NCBI GenBank assembly: GCA_016806645.1
Contig: JACSYO010002122.1
Span: 868,001-932,000 of the forward strand
Length of the DNA: 64,000 bases
Source: Ophiodon elongatus
Lineage: Eukaryota > Chordata > Actinopteri > Perciformes > Hexagrammidae
Direction of reading: 5' to 3'
A model generated the notes under the pieces. That model was not told the origin of the DNA. It saw only the letters and a list, made by a program, of their open reading frames with translations, and searched no databases. Each line of letters starts with the position of its first letter. The stretch's first letter is position 1. Position numbers and translations under genes: made by a program. Of the stretch, positions 36,601-46,928 are shown piece after piece.

Positions 36601-39139
36601 AAATGCCCAAATAGTTACAGATCATCTAATTTATTAATTACTGCTTTTGTCTCATTCACTATAATGTGTCTATGCTTTATATGATATCACCTCTCCTTCT
36701 CCCTCGTCTCTCCAGGTCCACTCAGCAGCATCCTTGTGAACAAATTTGGCAGTCGACCAATCATCTTAGTCGGAGGTTGTCTGGCGGGCTCGGGACTCAT
36801 CGGGGCCTCCTTCTGCAACACCGTGGAGCAGCTCTACTTCTTCATAGGAGTAGTTGGAGGTCAGTCTTTTACTCACTTCCAACATGAATGTACCCTTTGA
36901 AGTTGAACCAGAGTAGAGTTCAACTGGCCGTGTAGTTGTTGAAATGACTTTATACTTACTGGAAGCTCTGGTGTTTGTGCCACATGTAGTTTTAAGTTTG
37001 TTTAGTTTGTCCATTTAAACTGAAACTTCACACAACTCTTCTCCTGCACACAATTATGTATTCACCAAATGTTTTCAGCTATTTTCCTTCCTCATGGTGA
37101 TGTCTTCCAGCTTTATAGTCCATTGATCAGTATTGTGACTTCCCGATTTTATATATATATAATATATATATTTATATATATATATGAGGCAAGAGACAGG
37201 ATCATTTTCATGAAATGTGATGTAACTGAATAGATGTTTTTATATTGTATATTATAAATGTATGCATGTGTTCTTCTGCTATTCTTGCTTTAGTTATCTT
37301 AATGTTATTCCCCACATATCCTATTCCACATGTTGAAAATAAATGGCACCCTTTTTGGTCAAAATAAATCATTACTTCTACCTTTACTTGTATGTGGATG
37401 GCTGTTTTGTTTGCCATCATTTCGTCATCTTCTGCTCATGTAACCTCCGGTTCCCCTCCCGCCCTTCTCTCTCCAGGTTTGGGACTGGCATTCAACCTGA
37501 ATCCAGCCCTCACCATGATTGGTAAATACTTCTACAAGCGGCGTCCCATCGCCAACGGCATCGCTATGGCGGGCAGCCCCGTGTTTCTGTCCACCCTGGC
37601 TCCTCTCAACTCCTGGCTGTACGATGAGTTTGGGTGGAGAGGCAGCTTCCTCATCCTGGGAGGACTTCTGCTCAACTGCTGCGTGGCCGGCTCCCTGATG
37701 CGCCCCCTCAAACCCAACGCGCCACTGTCCAAACCCGACTTGGAGGCAGACGAGGTCATGGCGGTGGAAGCGGTACAGCCACAGCCGAAGAAGACCGTCC
37801 TGCAGACCATCAACTCCTTCATCGACCTGACGCTGTTCAAACACCGCGGCTTCCTGCTCTACCTGTTTGGCAACGTCATCATGTTCTTTGGCCTCTTCGC
37901 TCCACTCGTCTTCCTCTCCAATTATGCCAAGAGTAAGGACATCAGCAAAGAAAAAGCGGCCTTCCTGCTGTCGGTGTTGGCATTCGTTGATATGTTCGCC
38001 CGGCCCTCCATGGGCATGCTGGCCAACACCAAGTGGATCCGGCCCAGGATCCAGTACTTCTTCGCCGCTGCCGTCCTCTACAACGGAGTGTGTCACGTGC
38101 TGGCGCCGCTGTCCGTGGACTACACAGGATTTGTCATCTACGCTATCTTCTTTGGTTTTGCTTTTGGCTGGCTGAGTGCAGTGTTGTTTGAAACACTGAT
38201 GGACCTGGTGGGAGCTCAGAGGTTCTCCTCAGCCGTGGGTCTGGTCACTATAGTGGAGTGTGGGCCGGTGCTGTTGGGCCCACCGCTAACAGGTAAAAAC
38301 ATCCAACATGTACAACAGGAAAAGGGAGGGGTGGAAGGTTGTATTTATTTAGATGGCATCAACTCCTCTTTTTTTTACTACAACACTCACGGTTGTGAGT
38401 GTGATAATTTAACGTTGGGAGGCTCTGAGTCACTGGATCAGGATCAGCACAATACTAACCTTATTATTGGCCAGATATGACGATCCATGTTAAAGGCCCC
38501 GCACACCACCGTGTTCCCACTCACACACAGGTGATACCACATTATGACTGATTTAGATCTCTTTCAGAGGCCTAGTCACCCAGAGTGACTGTGGGTGTGA
38601 GGGCCTTTGGATATCCATCCATTTGCTACATTGAGCTGATTTTGATGTGTTACGTTACTGATGTTACTCATCGCTGTAGTGATGGAGATTTACTGTGAAA
38701 CCACAAGTGTTAACTATGCCATTTAAAGTTGGCTAACCAAAAATGGTTTACATTACATACAGTTACATACACAGCATATGCAGCTGGGATATAATTCCAA
38801 ACTCAGTGGTAAAAATGGCCAAAATGAATGTTGAATCTGACTCGTCTCTCTCTCTTTTATCCACCTTCAGGTAGTTTCTATAACTACTACCAGCACTATG
38901 ACTACACCTACATCTCTTCTGGCATCATCCTCATAATCTCAAGTATTGTCCTCTTTGTGGGAATGGGCATCAACTACCATCTGCTGGCGCGAGAGAAGAA
39001 AAATGAGGAGGAACCCAAGGAGCTGCAAACCTCCATGTTGGCGCCTCCCTCTCCATCAAACTCAGACGCGGAGGAGGACGCCGTGCCAGCTGCTGTCATG
39101 CTGGATGAAGTTGCCAAGATGGACGAGGACACGGTGTAG
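27378..39139 (+). CDS. slc16a1: Monocarboxylate transporter 1-like (MCT1), four coding exons
   Basis: Coding exons are 27378-27585, 36716-36859, 37477-38292 and 38871-39139, giving 478 residues; all introns are GT-AG, phase 1, splitting Gly codons. The product is a 12-segment plasma-membrane proton-linked carrier for lactate, pyruvate and ketone bodies, normally chaperoned by basigin or embigin (family knowledge). Visible hallmarks are EGGWGW at residues 12-17 (family signature in TM1), Lys35 in FSYAFPKSITVFF, YFYKRRPIANGIAMAGSP after TM4, and Asp289/Arg293 in AFVDMFARPSMG (TM8), equivalent to the Asp/Arg pair essential for proton-substrate coupling. The large cytoplasmic loop after LMRPL is shorter than in human MCT1, and the tail is acidic (EEDAVPAA...DEDTV). 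The N-terminus MPPAPLEYTPPEGGWGW and ITVFFKEIEVIF point to MCT1 rather than MCT2 or MCT4; a second teleost slc16a1 paralogue cannot be excluded. The residues entering TM12 (GSFYNYYQHYDYTY) are unusual. The 5'UTR part of exon 2 begins at 27307 after TTTCTCCAACAG. Confidence 0.93.
27598..27634 (+). repeat. (TG)n microsatellite next to an exon donor
   Basis: About 18 TG units begin 12 bp downstream of the slc16a1 exon 2 donor, placing a GU-rich tract in the U1-proximal part of the intron. Confidence 0.95.
27657..27790. repeat. Dispersed repeat, 'tttatttgtatagcgcttta' family
   Basis: 'aataataataatacattttatttgtatagcgctttaaaaggtactcgaggcactttaca' is a common teleost repeat end. A related sequence occurs at 52.03-52.08 kb ('tttatttatacagcacctttga...tcacaaagtgcttcaca'). 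Confidence 0.55.
29617..29665. repeat. 14-bp minisatellite (aaccacgttggtgc)
   Basis: Three perfect units plus half a fourth. Each unit contains the short dyad GTTG-GTG-CAAC. Overlapping ORFs in all frames are artefacts. Confidence 0.9.
30085..30360. repeat. Dispersed repeat, 'accaaatttcatggcaatccatc' family
   Basis: 'caaatttcatggcaatccatcaaatagttgtctgtagatc' and 'tgctaatttttgcttc...' are typical of a common teleost repeat. A related copy lies at 57389-57530 (between idh3g exons), where 'ggtggattgcaatgaaatt' and 'cacttttgtgatcctatgagctttt' appear. Confidence 0.55.
35140..35560 (+). repeat. Polypyrimidine tract containing (CTCCT)n array
   Basis: About 420 bp of nearly pure C/T on the plus strand. 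The core 35157-35245 is a regular CTCCT/CCTCT pentamer array, followed by degenerate cttct/tcctct units and a closing (TTCTC)n run. Such mirror-symmetric tracts can form triplex (H-DNA). The ORFs across it are composition artefacts. Confidence 0.9.
35575..35860 (+). mobile_element. Decayed LINE 3' end, tentative
   Basis: Between the two polypyrimidine blocks, 'gctgctttcggtcatcctgctttaagttgctggaacagccttccagaggag' reads AAFGHPALSCWNSLPEE, like the C-terminal 'W-NSLP' region of L2-type LINEs. About 130 bp later comes a tail 'ttataaagcactttgaagtaca'. No intact frame. Confidence 0.35.
35888..36130 (+). repeat. Second polypyrimidine block
   Basis: About 240 bp of tcttctct/ctctcctct sequence, pyrimidine-rich on the plus strand, beginning just after the LINE-like remnant. 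It looks like part of the same tract as 35140-35560 split by the inserted element. Confidence 0.75.
36300..36520 (+). repeat. Dispersed repeat with A-run
   Basis: 'agggctgcaagaaacac...ttgattcatctgcagattaattgattaattg' and '...ttcaaaagatagtaaatttattcaggaccattatgcag' fit the 'gggctgcaactaacgatt' repeat family; it ends in two oligo-A runs near 36.48-36.52 kb. Confidence 0.55.
37150..37187. repeat. (TA)n microsatellite
   Basis: Interrupted (TA)n tract within slc16a1 intron 3 (36860-37476). The remainder of that 617-bp intron shows nothing recognisable. Confidence 0.85.
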
Positions 39140-39284
39140 AAAACAAAACAAAAACAGACTCGAGAAGGACGCGCACACAAACACAAACACACACACGAGA
39201 GAAGCAGCAACCACACGTCGTCTTGATAGAGCGATGAGATCCGTGTAGACAACCCTGAAGCCATAGGAACTTACTTTTATCTTC

Positions 39285-39290
39285 AATAAA
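39285..39290 (+). terminator. Candidate polyadenylation signal for slc16a1
   Basis: AATAAA lies 146 bp after the stop codon. Mammalian SLC16A1 has a longer 3'UTR, so a distal signal (41968 or 42728) may be used instead. Confidence 0.4.
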
Positions 39291-42200
39291 AACTGAGACT
39301 AGCTTTTCACCGCGTTAAGACCTCTGGTTTTTGGTATTTGACGTGCCTTTCGTGAACTCAAGTCCTCCAGGAGCACACCATTTGTGTATTATATAAACAC
39401 CAGATAGACGCACAACAGACAGAATGACTGTAAGATGAAGATCCAGTAAACTAATGAGGACTTTACTCTCAGGGCGGTAAGGTTCAGAACCTCTCACACA
39501 GAAACGCACGACCTCGACTCTGAGTCACGCTGAGGCTCACACAGTACATTTCTTACAGTACTTTAAAGAATACTGTTCATTTACCCTCACATCCTACATA
39601 CGTACATTGCTTCACTTCTCAAGGGCTGGACAGGAATTAAAAGGACAGATTCATATTAATGTAGATACAGTAGATCTATCTGTTCACACGTTAGATCAGA
39701 GTGCGACATTCCCAGGTTTTTATGTAGATTTATGCTAAAAAATGAAGAACAATTTGGGAGGAAGTTCATCACCGGAGGGAGTCGTAACATTTTAACCCCT
39801 AGTTGTGAACATTTAAGCACTAAAAATGAAGAAATATAGGAAAGTAAGGAAGTTAAAAACTAGGAATCTGTTGACAAGTCTAGAGGGTCACAATGCTCGC
39901 AGTGTAAGAGGCACTGTGAACCGTTTGCTTGTACATAAATATTTGTGCACTTTGTGTGTGTAATTTTGTGTTCTACACCCTCCAACCAGAGCAGCTCGTG
40001 CATCGTCGTGCTGATAAAGACACATTGGAAGAAAAATGCTCACACGGTTACGCCCCACAGATTTACCTGCTGTGTAACCAGCAGTCATGATATTACATTA
40101 CACCCCACGCTGTTTTTCTTTTTTTTCGGAGGGGACGGGTAAAAGGCTGTTATTGAACCAGACCAGGGTTGGCTCGGTGTGTATGTGGTGCTTTGAACTG
40201 CCCGGCTGTGGTGCCAAATTCAAGAGGAGGGAGGTGGGGGGGCGGGGGCTAAATTGCACGCAATCCTAAATTTTCATAATTTTGGATTATAGGAGTTGCG
40301 TACTTGATAGTGTTTTTTTCTTTTTTTTTTATTGCGAATAACACATCATAGTTTACAGTTATATCAAAAAACTTTTGCTATCTTAAAAAATAATCTATTT
40401 TAGCTTACTGTTTAATGGCAATCTGACAATCTGTGTTGGATTCGTATGTGTTTGAATGAAAGGAAAAGAAAGAGTTAATTTGTTTATAAATTCAGCCGCT
40501 GCAGTATCGAACAGGTCTCACAGTTTGTCTCTGAGCTGTACAGAATGTGTCATATCAGTTTTTAGTTTGAAATCGATCACAGACGCTCAATGAATAATTA
40601 TGAATTGATCAATGAGTGAGATTACTGCAAACATTTGACATGAGACAGAGAAGTGTTTGAGTTCAGACTAAAGGGAACAGAAGACATGAGACTTCTTCCG
40701 TCTGAATAAACGTCGTTTCATTTTTGGGAAAACAAACACGTTTTGAATAATTCACTATTTGGTATAAATGTTCTTCTAAATATTGCTTGGTGGAAAATGT
40801 TTAAATGGATAGTTTGGATGTTTTTGAAGTGGGGCTGTATGTGTTACAGTAGATGTGATCCGCATGCCCCCGGGTTGGAGAAACAGACTGGAGTATCAGC
40901 ACGGGAGAAGTGTAATATGCTTAAGTGTGTGCTATATTTAGAATATGTTCACCACTTAACCTTGCGTTCAGACAGACCTTTCCTTTTTCAAAGCCAGAGG
41001 ACTCCATTGAGAAAAACAGTAATTTTACCAAGCGGACCACAGCAGTTGCTGGTCTACCGCTGCTTTGATCTGTAAGTTTGTTTGTGTTATTGTGTGACTT
41101 TGGTGTTGAAGGTTCAGTTTGGGTTCACAGACGCCACACGATAACACAAACAAACTAATATATATCTTTATCTCGTATAACGCCTTCAGTTCCCCATCAG
41201 AAAGGGCTGTCTGACGGCAAGGTATATAAAATATACAAATATAGCGTACACTTAAAACTGATATTGATTTAGTCTAAAATAAGTTTTGCTGGTGACCGCC
41301 ATCTACTAGTACTACACTGACTAAGTACCTCATACAACCCCACTTAAAAAAAACTGAACTGTAATTATTACTAAGCATTTTGTTTACAACTTTGAAAACA
41401 AGTAATAATTTTGAAGGATGTTTAACTTTTTTGTTGTTTCACTACAGACTTTTAATTTAAAGATTTAGACGGTTATCATTTATTGAAATCATAATTATTG
41501 TCTGCCCTGAGCTTTATTAAGAAAACATACTCAAAAGGATGTTGATAAATATTTTTTAAATCCCACAAAGGTAGTTAAACCAACAATGAATTGATCCTAT
41601 TTACAAGTATTGTCTATGTATCAGTGCCTGATGCATTTTATTTCTTTTCATTTAGACTCAGTCCCACGTACACTGTTCTGTACTCACTAATGTGTATTAA
41701 TGAGCAGAAGAAAATAGTCCCAAACAAATGTGCTACATTACTTAAAACTGCTGAGCTGTTTGGGGAAATAACAGCCTTTTGTTTTTTAAACAAATGAATG
41801 TGTGTATTTGTAACCTGTTTACAGAACCACATACAGGGAAAGGAAAGCAGAAAGTATTGATATATGGACTAACATATCTTTTTCTGTTGGATTTGTTCAC
41901 AATAACGAAAATATAGAAAATGACCAAGTTTATCCTTTATAATCTGAAGAAAATTGCAACTGTTCAAATAAAAGATACAACTGTTATGTTTCTGTAATGG
42001 AACACTACTTTATTTTTTTATTACCTTTTGACATTTAAGTGGGACTACAACTGTGTTGAAAAGGGTGTACGTTTACACTGTATGCCTGTTTTGCCTTGTT
42101 TGAACAAGTTTTTGGTAATTTTACTGACCAAATGTAAGTATTCCTTTTCAAACCAATTCATTACAAAGTCGAATTGACAAAAGTCTGTTGGTACCAACGG

Positions 42201-42889
42201 GAGACTAGTTTCTCTCGTTCTAACTTAAGTGTCCACCTGTCTACGGACATGAATTTGATACAAATTAATTTTCATGTTCGTGGACAGGTTCATATTTGAG
42301 GGTGACGAAGTAGAGGGATTAGCTGCAGACAGGCCTGTTGTCTCCAGTATCCCTGCTCCAAACCCCGATTTCCCTTCAGTAACAGCCGACTCACTCATTA
42401 TATTATCGGTATAAATATACTGTTATTCATTAGGCAAGTTGGATTTACTGATTCAAAATTGACTTAAACTTTTAGTTATTTTGCCTTTGATGCAAGTATT
42501 TGAAAAGGAAGGTGACACTTTGAAAGACTGCAACTAAATAATTTCATTTAAATATGTGAATGATGGGGTTTTGAAAACGGTACTATACAACCACAGCACA
42601 TGTTTGTGAAAACATAACTAATCATTGCATTAAGTTTTTGTAAAATGTTTTCTTTTTTGTTTTTTTTTGTTATGGCAGTTGTTTTTATGTGTATGTATGA
42701 ATTGTTTTTATGACTGTTGAATGAATGAATAAACTTTTTTAAAAACATTTTTATTAATTTCTTTTGTGTCAAAAACAATGAGAAGAAAATTGATTACATT
42801 TTTTTCAGTCAAGTGTGGAAAAATCACCCAAACACTTTCACTTGCACTTTCTAAAATGTATTGCCGCAGTTTGTATCCAAACTACCTGT

Positions 42890-43200
42890 TGTACAGGAAT
42901 AGTTTGACATTGTGGGAAATAAAATATGATTAGCCATATTTGACAAAGGTGCTTCCTTGCCCAGCGAGCATCCGGTTAGCTTAGTTTAGTATACCGGAAA
43001 CAGCTGGCCCTATCCCAATGAAGCTGTGTGTAGCACCGCTAAAGCACACTGACGCGTTCTAACTTGATTCTTTAATTTGTATTAAAAAAAACAAACAAGT
43101 TGTGGTTTTATGTGAGTTTGTGCGCGACTATCTTTTAGATAAAAGCAGAAACCAGACTAGAATCTCTGCTGGTTGCCTGTCAGGTACACAACCTTCCAAA
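42890..43200 (+). repeat. Dispersed repeat, 'ccggttagcttag...ctgctggttgcctg' family
   Basis: 'ggaatagtttgacattgtgggaaata', 'agcatccggttagcttagtttagtata', 'aacaagttgtggtttta' and 'ctctgctggttgcctgtc' occur in the same order as in a very common teleost non-autonomous repeat that I recognise from memory. Confidence 0.6.
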
Positions 43201-43410
43201 TGGAGAAATGTCTATCGACACTTTGTTTTAATTACAGATTAATATAACGTGAAACATGAGATATAACTTGTGAATTAGTGAACTTTAGAGGTGTTGGGAG
43301 GTGGATGTTATCCTCCACACCACCCTATCTCACCTGAACAAGAGCGGGAGCTATGTGAGACTGCTGTTCATTAACTACAGTTCCTTTCCGGGACTGACTG
43401 TGTGTATTGT

Positions 43411-43595
43411 TCAGTAGCTGGAGGTGTGTGTGGTGGTGGAGTCGGTGGGTAACGAGCCCCGGCGCTCTGAGCGAGTGCGACAGAGCAGCAGCAGGCGGAG
43501 CTCCGGAGAGACGCTGCTGGAGAAGGCGGAGTAGATCCAGGGGTTGGTGCAGGAGTTCAGACTGGCCAGCAGCATCAGCAAGGTGAACACTGCAC

Positions 43596-43652
<57 letters not shown>

Positions 43653-45621
43653 AAGAGGTTTGGACATGCCTGATCAAATTCAGTGATAGAGGAAGTATTC
43701 CGACTCTTTGAAAAGTACCATTTCCACACTGTACGCAATATTTCATTACTACTTAAAAGTATTATCAGGGAAATTAAATGAAAGTACAAAAGTTACAGTA
43801 CTCAATGCAGAGAGATGTATGCAGAAGTCAATATTTGAAATTATGAAGAGTGAGACTTGTATGAAGATGCTGTGTTTCTGAAAATAAAAATAATGTAGTT
43901 GAGAATCTGACTTAGTAACTCCTACATTCCTACACAATTACATTTTTATTTTTTTTACGTTTGCTAACAAGCGTTTACTTATATTTGAGATACTTTTTCT
44001 GAACTCTTAACAAAGCAAAACATACATACACTAATATACATACACTAACACGTTTTCTATTCAAGAGAATCAATCATAGCATGACGAGTTTCAAAGTACT
44101 AACTAAAACAAAATGTTCATGTTTCAGTTCCACCTGCATACAATTTTGTGTTAAAAGGAAAACTGCCAAACTATTATGAAACATTAGTCAACACAATCAT
44201 AAATACTGTAACAGGTTTGGTAGAAAAAGTGCTACCGTTCTGGGGAGGGTTGGGGTCCCAGGCGGCCCACAGCTGGACGCTGAAGAAAGGGGCCCAGCAG
44301 AGCGAGTAGACGAGCACTATGACCAGCGTCATCCTCACTGTCTTTGACATGGCCGCTGATACCCCCCCACCACGGGCCGGGGGGACTTTGGGCAGAGGGT
44401 CTGTGGGCGGGGGGCAGCAGACAGCAGAGGGCGCTACAGGGCCCGGCCGCACATCGGGAAACAGGAAACGGGCCACACAAGATGCAGATGCATGAACAGA
44501 AATGGTTAAAACATCCGCACACAATAGAATAGAATAACTTCAGTGTCAGCAGCCTGGGTGGATCTCACCTGGGTGGATCTCACCTGGGTGGATCTCACCT
44601 GTGTGGATCTCACCTGGGTGGATCTCACCTGGGTGGATCTCACCCGTGTGGATCTCACCTGGGTGGATCTCACCCGTGTGGATCTCACCTGTGTGGATCT
44701 CACCGGGTGGATCTCACCCGTGTGGATCTCACCTGGGTGGATCTCACCCGTGTGGATCTCACCTGTGTGGATCTCACCTGGGTGGATCTCACCTGTGTGG
44801 ATCTCACCTGGGTGGATCTCACCTGTGTGGATCTCACCTGGGTGGACGGCAGTGTAGGTGTGAATATCACAATGTGACACCATGCTGTTGGACCTGAGTG
44901 GACCCACGGGCAGGTGCTGATAGATGGATCCAGGGTCAAAGCTGGTGTCAGTCCCAGGGTTGTTGAACATGAGTGGTGAAACATACAGGGAGAGACTGGA
45001 CCTCCCTGTGCTGCCTTCCCCTCCCACTCCCCCTCCTCCTCCCACTCCCCTTCCTCCTCCCACTCCCCCTCCTCCTCCCCCTCCCCCTCCGCCTCTCTGG
45101 CTGTCCCGTCTGGCTGGAGGGAGCGAGGCGGGGGACAGGCGGCGCTCTGACTTCAGGTACAGATTGTTGTGGATCTCCTTGAAGATTCGCACCTGAGGGA
45201 AGATGAGACGACTAGTGATGTTGAGATATATTAAAATCATCATCGTGACATTCTGTTTTCAGAATCATTATTTTGTGTCTATAAATAAATTCTATCCCGG
45301 TGCGGTCCGTTGCTCTCTACCTGGCAGACAGTGATGATGAGGACAGGGAGGATGAAGACAGCCAGGGTCATCCAGGTCACGTATGCTTTGAGGCCCCAGG
45401 ACTCAGCAAAGTTGCCCCAACAGTCGTAGACCCCTGGAGCCACTTCTGAACGGGAGAAGATGAAAACCTGGAGGGGTGAAGAGGTATCTTACTTTGAGGT
45501 CTTTGAACATAATATCTCATTCAATCTGTGTTTTGACAAAATTATACACAGAAGGAAAGTTCACACTAATGAGAAAACTAAGGTGCAGAATTAGTTATTT
45601 AGTTTGAAGCAAAAATTGTAT

Positions 45622-45698
<77 letters not shown>

Positions 45699-46870
45699 TT
45701 CCTTGCATAACAGTATATTTGGATTAATACTCATGGACAATCCAAATATTAAACTTTAGCAGCAATCAAACCATCGGTATGTGAAGCCTTAACAAAGATT
45801 GTCTACCTGTGTCTCCCTACCTGTGTCTCCCTACCTATGTCTCCCTACCTTTGTCTCCCTTTGTCTCCCTTTGTCTCCCTACCTGTGTCTCCCTACCTGT
45901 GTCTCCCTACCTATGTTTCCCTACCTTTGTCTCCCTTTGTCTCCCTTTGTCTCCCTACCTGTGTCTCCCTACCTGTGTCTCCCTATCTTTGTCTCCCTTC
46001 CTCTGTCTCCCTACCTTTGTCTCCCTACCTGTCTCCCTTCCTTTGTCTCCCTTCCTTTGTCTCCCTTTGTCTCCCTTTGTCTCCCTTCCTTTGTCTCCCT
46101 ACCGTTGTCTCCCTTTGTCTCCCTACCTTTGTCTCCCTTTGTCTCCCTACCTTTGTCTCCCTTTGTCTCCGTCTCCCTGCCTGCGTCCCCCTTCTTGCGT
46201 CTCCCTACCGTTGTCTCCCTTTGTCTCCCTGCCTGCGTCTCCCTGCCTGTGTCTCCCTGCCTATGTCCCCCTTCTTGCGTCTCCCTACATGTGTCCTCCT
46301 TCTTGCGTCTCCCTGCCTGTGTCTCCCTGCCTGCGTCTCCCTACCTTTGTCTCCCTTTGTCTCCCTGCCTGTGTCTCCCTGCCTGCGTCTCCCTACCTTT
46401 GTCTCCCTTTGTCTCCCTGCCTGTGTCTCCCTTTGTCTCCCTACCTGTGTCTCCCTACCGTTGTCTCCCTTTGTCTCCCTACCTGTGTCTCCCTGCCTGT
46501 GTCTCCCTCCCTGTGTCCCCCTTCTTGCGTCTCCCTCCCTGTGTCTCCCTTCTTGCGTCTCCCTACCTGTGGCAGGCTAAGCAGCAGCGACAGCCCCCAG
46601 GCCAGCAGTATGAAGCTGTTCCAGCGCTGGGTGGCAACGCTGCGGTGCGCCAGCAGGGGGCAGCAGATGGCGTAATGTCGGTCCACCGTCATGGCTACGA
46701 TCATGTAGGAGGAGCCGAACATCCCGAGGACCTGCAGGTATTTCACCAGGCGACACAGGAAGTCCGGGCCAGGAAAGCGGCCTTTAGCATCCCACACCAG
46801 CTGGGGCAACACCTCAGAGAGGGAGAGGAGGGGGAGGAAGGGTGACGTGAGATGCAGGGAGGGGGTGCAC

Positions 46871-46928
<58 letters not shown>

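Larger units (their letters stand above)
27586..36715 (+). other. Intron 2 of slc16a1, 9.1 kb
   Basis: Bounded by donor GAG|GTGAGTGC and acceptor CTCGTCTCTCCAG|GT. It holds a (TG)n run starting 12 bp past the donor, an 'atttgtatagcgcttt' repeat at 27.66-27.8 kb, a 14-bp minisatellite at 29.62 kb, a dispersed repeat at 30.09-30.36 kb, two large polypyrimidine blocks at 35.14-36.13 kb and a repeat with an A-run at 36.3-36.52 kb. No coding exon was found inside it. Confidence 0.8.
39140..43410. other. slc16a1 3' region and intergenic space between convergent genes
   Basis: The first AATAAA after the MCT1 stop is at 39285-39290, and others occur at 41968 and 42728, so the 3'UTR length is uncertain. 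On the minus strand, AATAAA for avpr2 could be the complement of 42750-42755. No further ORF resembles a protein. A dispersed repeat occupies 42.89-43.2 kb. Confidence 0.5.

Noticed and set aside
44543..44857. Plus-strand ORFs encoding WVDLT/GWISP repeats
   Set aside because: Antisense to the 15-bp minisatellite; repeat artefact without start context or homologue.
45799..46845. 348-residue plus-strand ORF (and two overlapping ones) rich in CLPTCVSLP repeats
   Set aside because: Open only because the 10/14-bp array has no stop in these frames; the end overlaps an avpr2 exon on the opposite strand.
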